DNA of 64,000 nucleotides from Pseudomonas huaxiensis (GTDB lineage: Bacteria > Pseudomonadota > Gammaproteobacteria > Pseudomonadales > Pseudomonadaceae). The number at the start of each line of letters is the position of its first letter. The first letter of the stretch is position 1. Under the pieces are notes generated by a model that did not search any database, was not told where the DNA came from, and saw nothing but the letters and a program-made list of their open reading frames with translations. Both the position numbers and the translations under genes were made by a program. Positions 61,530 through 64,000 of the stretch are shown piece after piece. The stretch lies in contig NZ_QKVL01000026.1 of assembly GCF_003231275.1 (NCBI RefSeq), positions 1-64,000 of the forward strand, given 5' to 3'.

Positions 61530-63257
61530 ATGAATAGATCTTCCGCGTTGCTCCTTGCCCTTGCCCTGCTCCAGGGTTGCCAGGCTTTGCCAGGTGCCCG
61601 GGACGCCACACCGCCCGCCGGGCAGCAGGTCGCGCCGACCGCCGCGCCCGAGCCGACGGTCTACGGCTCGTTCACCCAGGACACCCTCTATAGCCTGTTG
61701 GTCGCCGAACTGGCGGGGCAGCGCAATCGCTTCGATATCGCCCTGGACAACTACGTGATCCAGGCCGAAAAGACCCAGGATCCGGCCATTTCCGAGCGCG
61801 CCTTCCGCATCGCTGAATACCTCGGTGCCGACCAATCCGCGCTGGATACCTCGTTGATCTGGGCGAAAAACGACCCTGAAAACATCGATGCGCAGCGCGC
61901 CGCCGCGATCCAGCTGGCCCGCGCCGGGCGCTACGACGACTCCATGGTATTCATGGAAAAGGTGCTGCAAGGCCAGGGCGACACGCATTTCGATTTCCTT
62001 GCCCTGTCCGCTGCCGAAACCGACCAGGACACCCGCGACGGCCTGCAAAAGAGTTTCGACCGACTGCTGCAGAAATACCCGGACAACAGCCAGCTGGTAT
62101 TCGGCAAGGCCTTGCTGCTGCAACAGGATGGCAAGTCCCAGGCGGCGCTGAGCCTGCTTGAAGAACATCCGCCGCAGGACGACGAAATCGCCCCGGTGCT
62201 GCTGCGCGCCCGCCTGCTGCAGACCCTGGACCGCGGCCCAGAAGCCCTGCCGCTGCTGCGCAAGACCATCGCCCGCCACCCCGACGACAAGCGCCTGCGC
62301 CTGACCTACGCGCGGATGCTGGTTGAGCAGGACCGGGTCGACGACGCCAAGGTCGAGTTTGCCAGCCTGCTGCAGCAATACCCGGACGACGATGAACTGC
62401 GCTACTCCCTGGCGCTGGTCAGCCTCGAAGCCAAGGCGTACGACGAAGCGGCCACCTACCTGGAAGACCTGATTACCCGCGAAAGCCATGTCGATGCCGC
62501 GCACCTGAACCTGGGCCGCATCCGCGAGGAGCGCAACGATCTGGAAGGTGCGCTGGCCGAATACGCTCAGGTCGGCCCCGGCAACGATTACCTGGCGGCA
62601 CAATTGCGCCAGGCCGACATTCTCATCGCCAACGGCCGCGCCGACGAAGCCACCCGCCGCCTCGACGCCGCCCGCGAAGCCCAGCCCGACTACGCGATCC
62701 AGCTTTATCTGATCGAAGCCGAGACCCTGGGCAACAACGAAAAGGATGCGCAGGCGCTGCGGGTGCTGGAAAAAGCCATCAAGCAGTACCCGGACGACCT
62801 CAACCTGCTTTACACCCGCGCCATGCTCGCCGAGAAACGCGACGATTTGACGCAGATGGAAAAGGACCTGCGCAGCATCATCACCCGCGAGCCGGAAAAC
62901 GCCATGGCGCTCAACGCCCTCGGCTACACCCTCGCCGACCGCACCACGCGCTACGGCGAAGCCAAGGACCTGATCGAAAAAGCCCACCTGATCAACCCGG
63001 ACGACCCGGCCGTACTCGACAGCCTCGGCTGGGTGAACTACCGCCTGGGCAATCTCGACGAAGCCGAGCGCCTGCTGCGCCGGGCCCTCGAACGCTTCCC
63101 CGATCATGAAGTCGCGGCACACCTGGGCGAAGTGCTCTGGGCCAACGGCAAGCGTCGCGAGGCTCGCCAGGTCTGGGCCAAGGCCTTCGAAGCACAACCC
63201 GACAGCCCCATCCTGCGCAAGACCGTCCTGCGCCTGACCGGATCCGAGACTCTCTAA
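61530..63257 (+). CDS. TPR-repeat lipoprotein
   Basis: 575-residue lipoprotein. Lipobox LLQGC (Cys near residue 14) is followed by about 12 TPR units across the rest (for example DNLGALLLEE-type helices and EAERLLRRALERFPDHEV near the end). It is the PA4667 equivalent, adjacent to lolB. It probably acts as an outer-membrane or periplasmic scaffold. The TPR array gives no specific partner. Confidence 0.83.
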   Translation: MNRSSALLLALALLQGCQALPGARDATPPAGQQVAPTAAPEPTVYGSFTQDTLYSLLVAELAGQRNRFDIALDNYVIQAEKTQDPAISERAFRIAEYLGADQSALDTSLIWAKNDPENIDAQRAAAIQLARAGRYDDSMVFMEKVLQGQGDTHFDFLALSAAETDQDTRDGLQKSFDRLLQKYPDNSQLVFGKALLLQQDGKSQAALSLLEEHPPQDDEIAPVLLRARLLQTLDRGPEALPLLRKTIARHPDDKRLRLTYARMLVEQDRVDDAKVEFASLLQQYPDDDELRYSLALVSLEAKAYDEAATYLEDLITRESHVDAAHLNLGRIREERNDLEGALAEYAQVGPGNDYLAAQLRQADILIANGRADEATRRLDAAREAQPDYAIQLYLIEAETLGNNEKDAQALRVLEKAIKQYPDDLNLLYTRAMLAEKRDDLTQMEKDLRSIITREPENAMALNALGYTLADRTTRYGEAKDLIEKAHLINPDDPAVLDSLGWVNYRLGNLDEAERLLRRALERFPDHEVAAHLGEVLWANGKRREARQVWAKAFEAQPDSPILRKTVLRLTGSETL

Positions 63258-63260
63258 GCC

Positions 63261-63878
63261 ATGTTCTTGCGCCATCTCATCACTTTCAGCCTGATTGCCC
63301 TGCTCGCCGGTTGCACCGGCTTCGGATCCCGCGAAGCCGTCGAAGGCCAGGGCAGCCCGCAACTCTGGCGTGAACATAAACAGCAGTTGAGCACCCTCGA
63401 CGGCTGGCAGATCAACGGCAAAGTCGGCATTCGCGCACCGAAGGACTCCGGCAGCGGCACCCTGTTCTGGTTGCAGCGCCAGGATTACTACGACATCCGC
63501 CTGTCCGGCCCGCTGGGTCGCGGCGCCGCCCGCCTGACCGGTCGCCCGGGCCAGGTGGTGCTGGAAGTCGCCAACCAGGGCCGCTTCGAAGCGCAATCGC
63601 CGGAAACCCTGCTGGCCGAACAACTGGGCTGGGAGTTGCCGGTATCGCACCTGGTCTGGTGGGTCCGTGGCCTGCCCGCCCCTGACAGCAAAAGCCGCCT
63701 GACCCTCGACGGCAACAGTCGCCTGGCGAGCCTCGAGCAGGATGGCTGGCAGGTTGAATACAGCAACTACACCCTGCAAAACGGTTACTGGCTGCCGGAA
63801 CGCCTGAAGATGCATGGCCAGAACCTGGACGTGACGGTGGTGCTCAAGGAATGGCAACCGCGCCAACTGGGGCACTGA
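63261..63878 (+). CDS. lolB: Outer-membrane lipoprotein receptor LolB
   Basis: 205-residue lipoprotein that receives lipoproteins from LolA and inserts them into the outer membrane. Lipobox LLAGC (Cys near residue 17) is followed by the LolB core (GWQINGKVGIRAPKDSGSGTLFW). It lies 3 bases after the TPR lipoprotein gene and 1 base before ispE, matching the PA4667-PA4669 order. Confidence 0.92.
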   Translation: MFLRHLITFSLIALLAGCTGFGSREAVEGQGSPQLWREHKQQLSTLDGWQINGKVGIRAPKDSGSGTLFWLQRQDYYDIRLSGPLGRGAARLTGRPGQVVLEVANQGRFEAQSPETLLAEQLGWELPVSHLVWWVRGLPAPDSKSRLTLDGNSRLASLEQDGWQVEYSNYTLQNGYWLPERLKMHGQNLDVTVVLKEWQPRQLGH

Positions 63879-63879
63879 C

Positions 63880-64000
63880 ATGACCACCCTGACCCTGCCC
63901 GCCCCGGCCAAGCTCAACCTGATGCTGCACATTCTTGGCCGTCGCCCCGACGGTTATCACGAGCTGCAAACGCTTTTCCAGTTTCTCGAGCACGGTGACG
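63880..64000 (+). CDS. ispE: 4-diphosphocytidyl-2-C-methyl-D-erythritol kinase (partial)
   Basis: Only the first 40 codons are in the window. They read MTTLTLPAPAKLNLMLHILG with RRPDGYHELQTLFQFLEHGD, the typical GHMP-kinase N-terminus of IspE. The enzyme phosphorylates CDP-methylerythritol in the non-mevalonate isoprenoid pathway. The gene is cut by the window edge; start ATG 63880 is one base after lolB. Confidence 0.9.
   Translation, partial: MTTLTLPAPAKLNLMLHILGRRPDGYHELQTLFQFLEHGD

Overview
The window is a chromosomal segment of a Pseudomonas, most likely of the P. fluorescens group. This rests on the high GC content, the many REP/REPIN palindromes, the Pseudomonas-type gene order, and the small Pseudomonas-only proteins. 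From about 42.5 kb to the end, gene order follows P. aeruginosa PA4640-PA4669 (mqo, PA4642-like, hpt, upp, uraA, hemH, phr, pagL, murI, moeB, prmC, prfA, hemA, TPR lipoprotein, lolB, ispE). The first 42 kb is more accessory.

Layout. 0.1-2.3 kb is an AT-rich bacteriocin cassette: a colicin D-type tRNase S-pyocin with its immunity gene, behind a near-perfect LexA box. 2.6-3.05 kb is the first of three copies of a roughly 450-bp long-inverted-repeat element; the others lie at 8.5-8.96 and 48.26-48.72 kb. 3.1-5.4 kb holds a soluble histidine kinase and a receiver-TPR protein. 5.6-8.5 kb is a divergent benE-like transporter / MocR-type regulator pair. 9-21.3 kb is a complete quinohemoprotein amine dehydrogenase (qhp/pea) cluster. 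It has structural genes qhpA-D-C-B, a divergent phenylacetaldehyde-type dehydrogenase, the maturation genes qhpF (exporter), qhpE (protease) and qhpG (flavin monooxygenase), and a sigma-54 activator. Sigma-54-like promoters and TGTCGC/GCGACA half-sites lie between the divergent transcripts. 21.5-29.8 kb holds a MalT-like LuxR regulator, a DUF1329/DUF1302 outer-envelope pair and an acyl-CoA ligase.

29.9-42 kb is mixed housekeeping: LysE exporter, NQO-like reductase, MerR regulator, hydroxyacid dehydrogenase, rsmC, a yybP-ykoY manganese riboswitch with its UPF0016 exporter, an M48 lipoprotein protease, a chemoreceptor with a FliA-type -10, an SRAP protein, an acyltransferase, a YajG-like lipoprotein and small proteins. 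50.7-55.9 kb is an operon with a renalase-like flavoprotein, a DUF523/DUF1722 protein, a MerR/LitR-like regulator without the cobalamin-ligating motif, photolyase phrB and a short-chain dehydrogenase. Its two promoters carry repeated TGTACA sites, which suggests a class II LitR light-response module. The window ends inside ispE.

The strongest leads are the SOS-controlled tRNase pyocin, the three long palindromic REP-cored elements (all beside gene 3' ends), a divergent qhpG 3'-end remnant beside intact qhpG, the TGTACA-N12-TGTACA operators of the phr operon, and an SRAP protein whose usual Asn and His positions appear exchanged.
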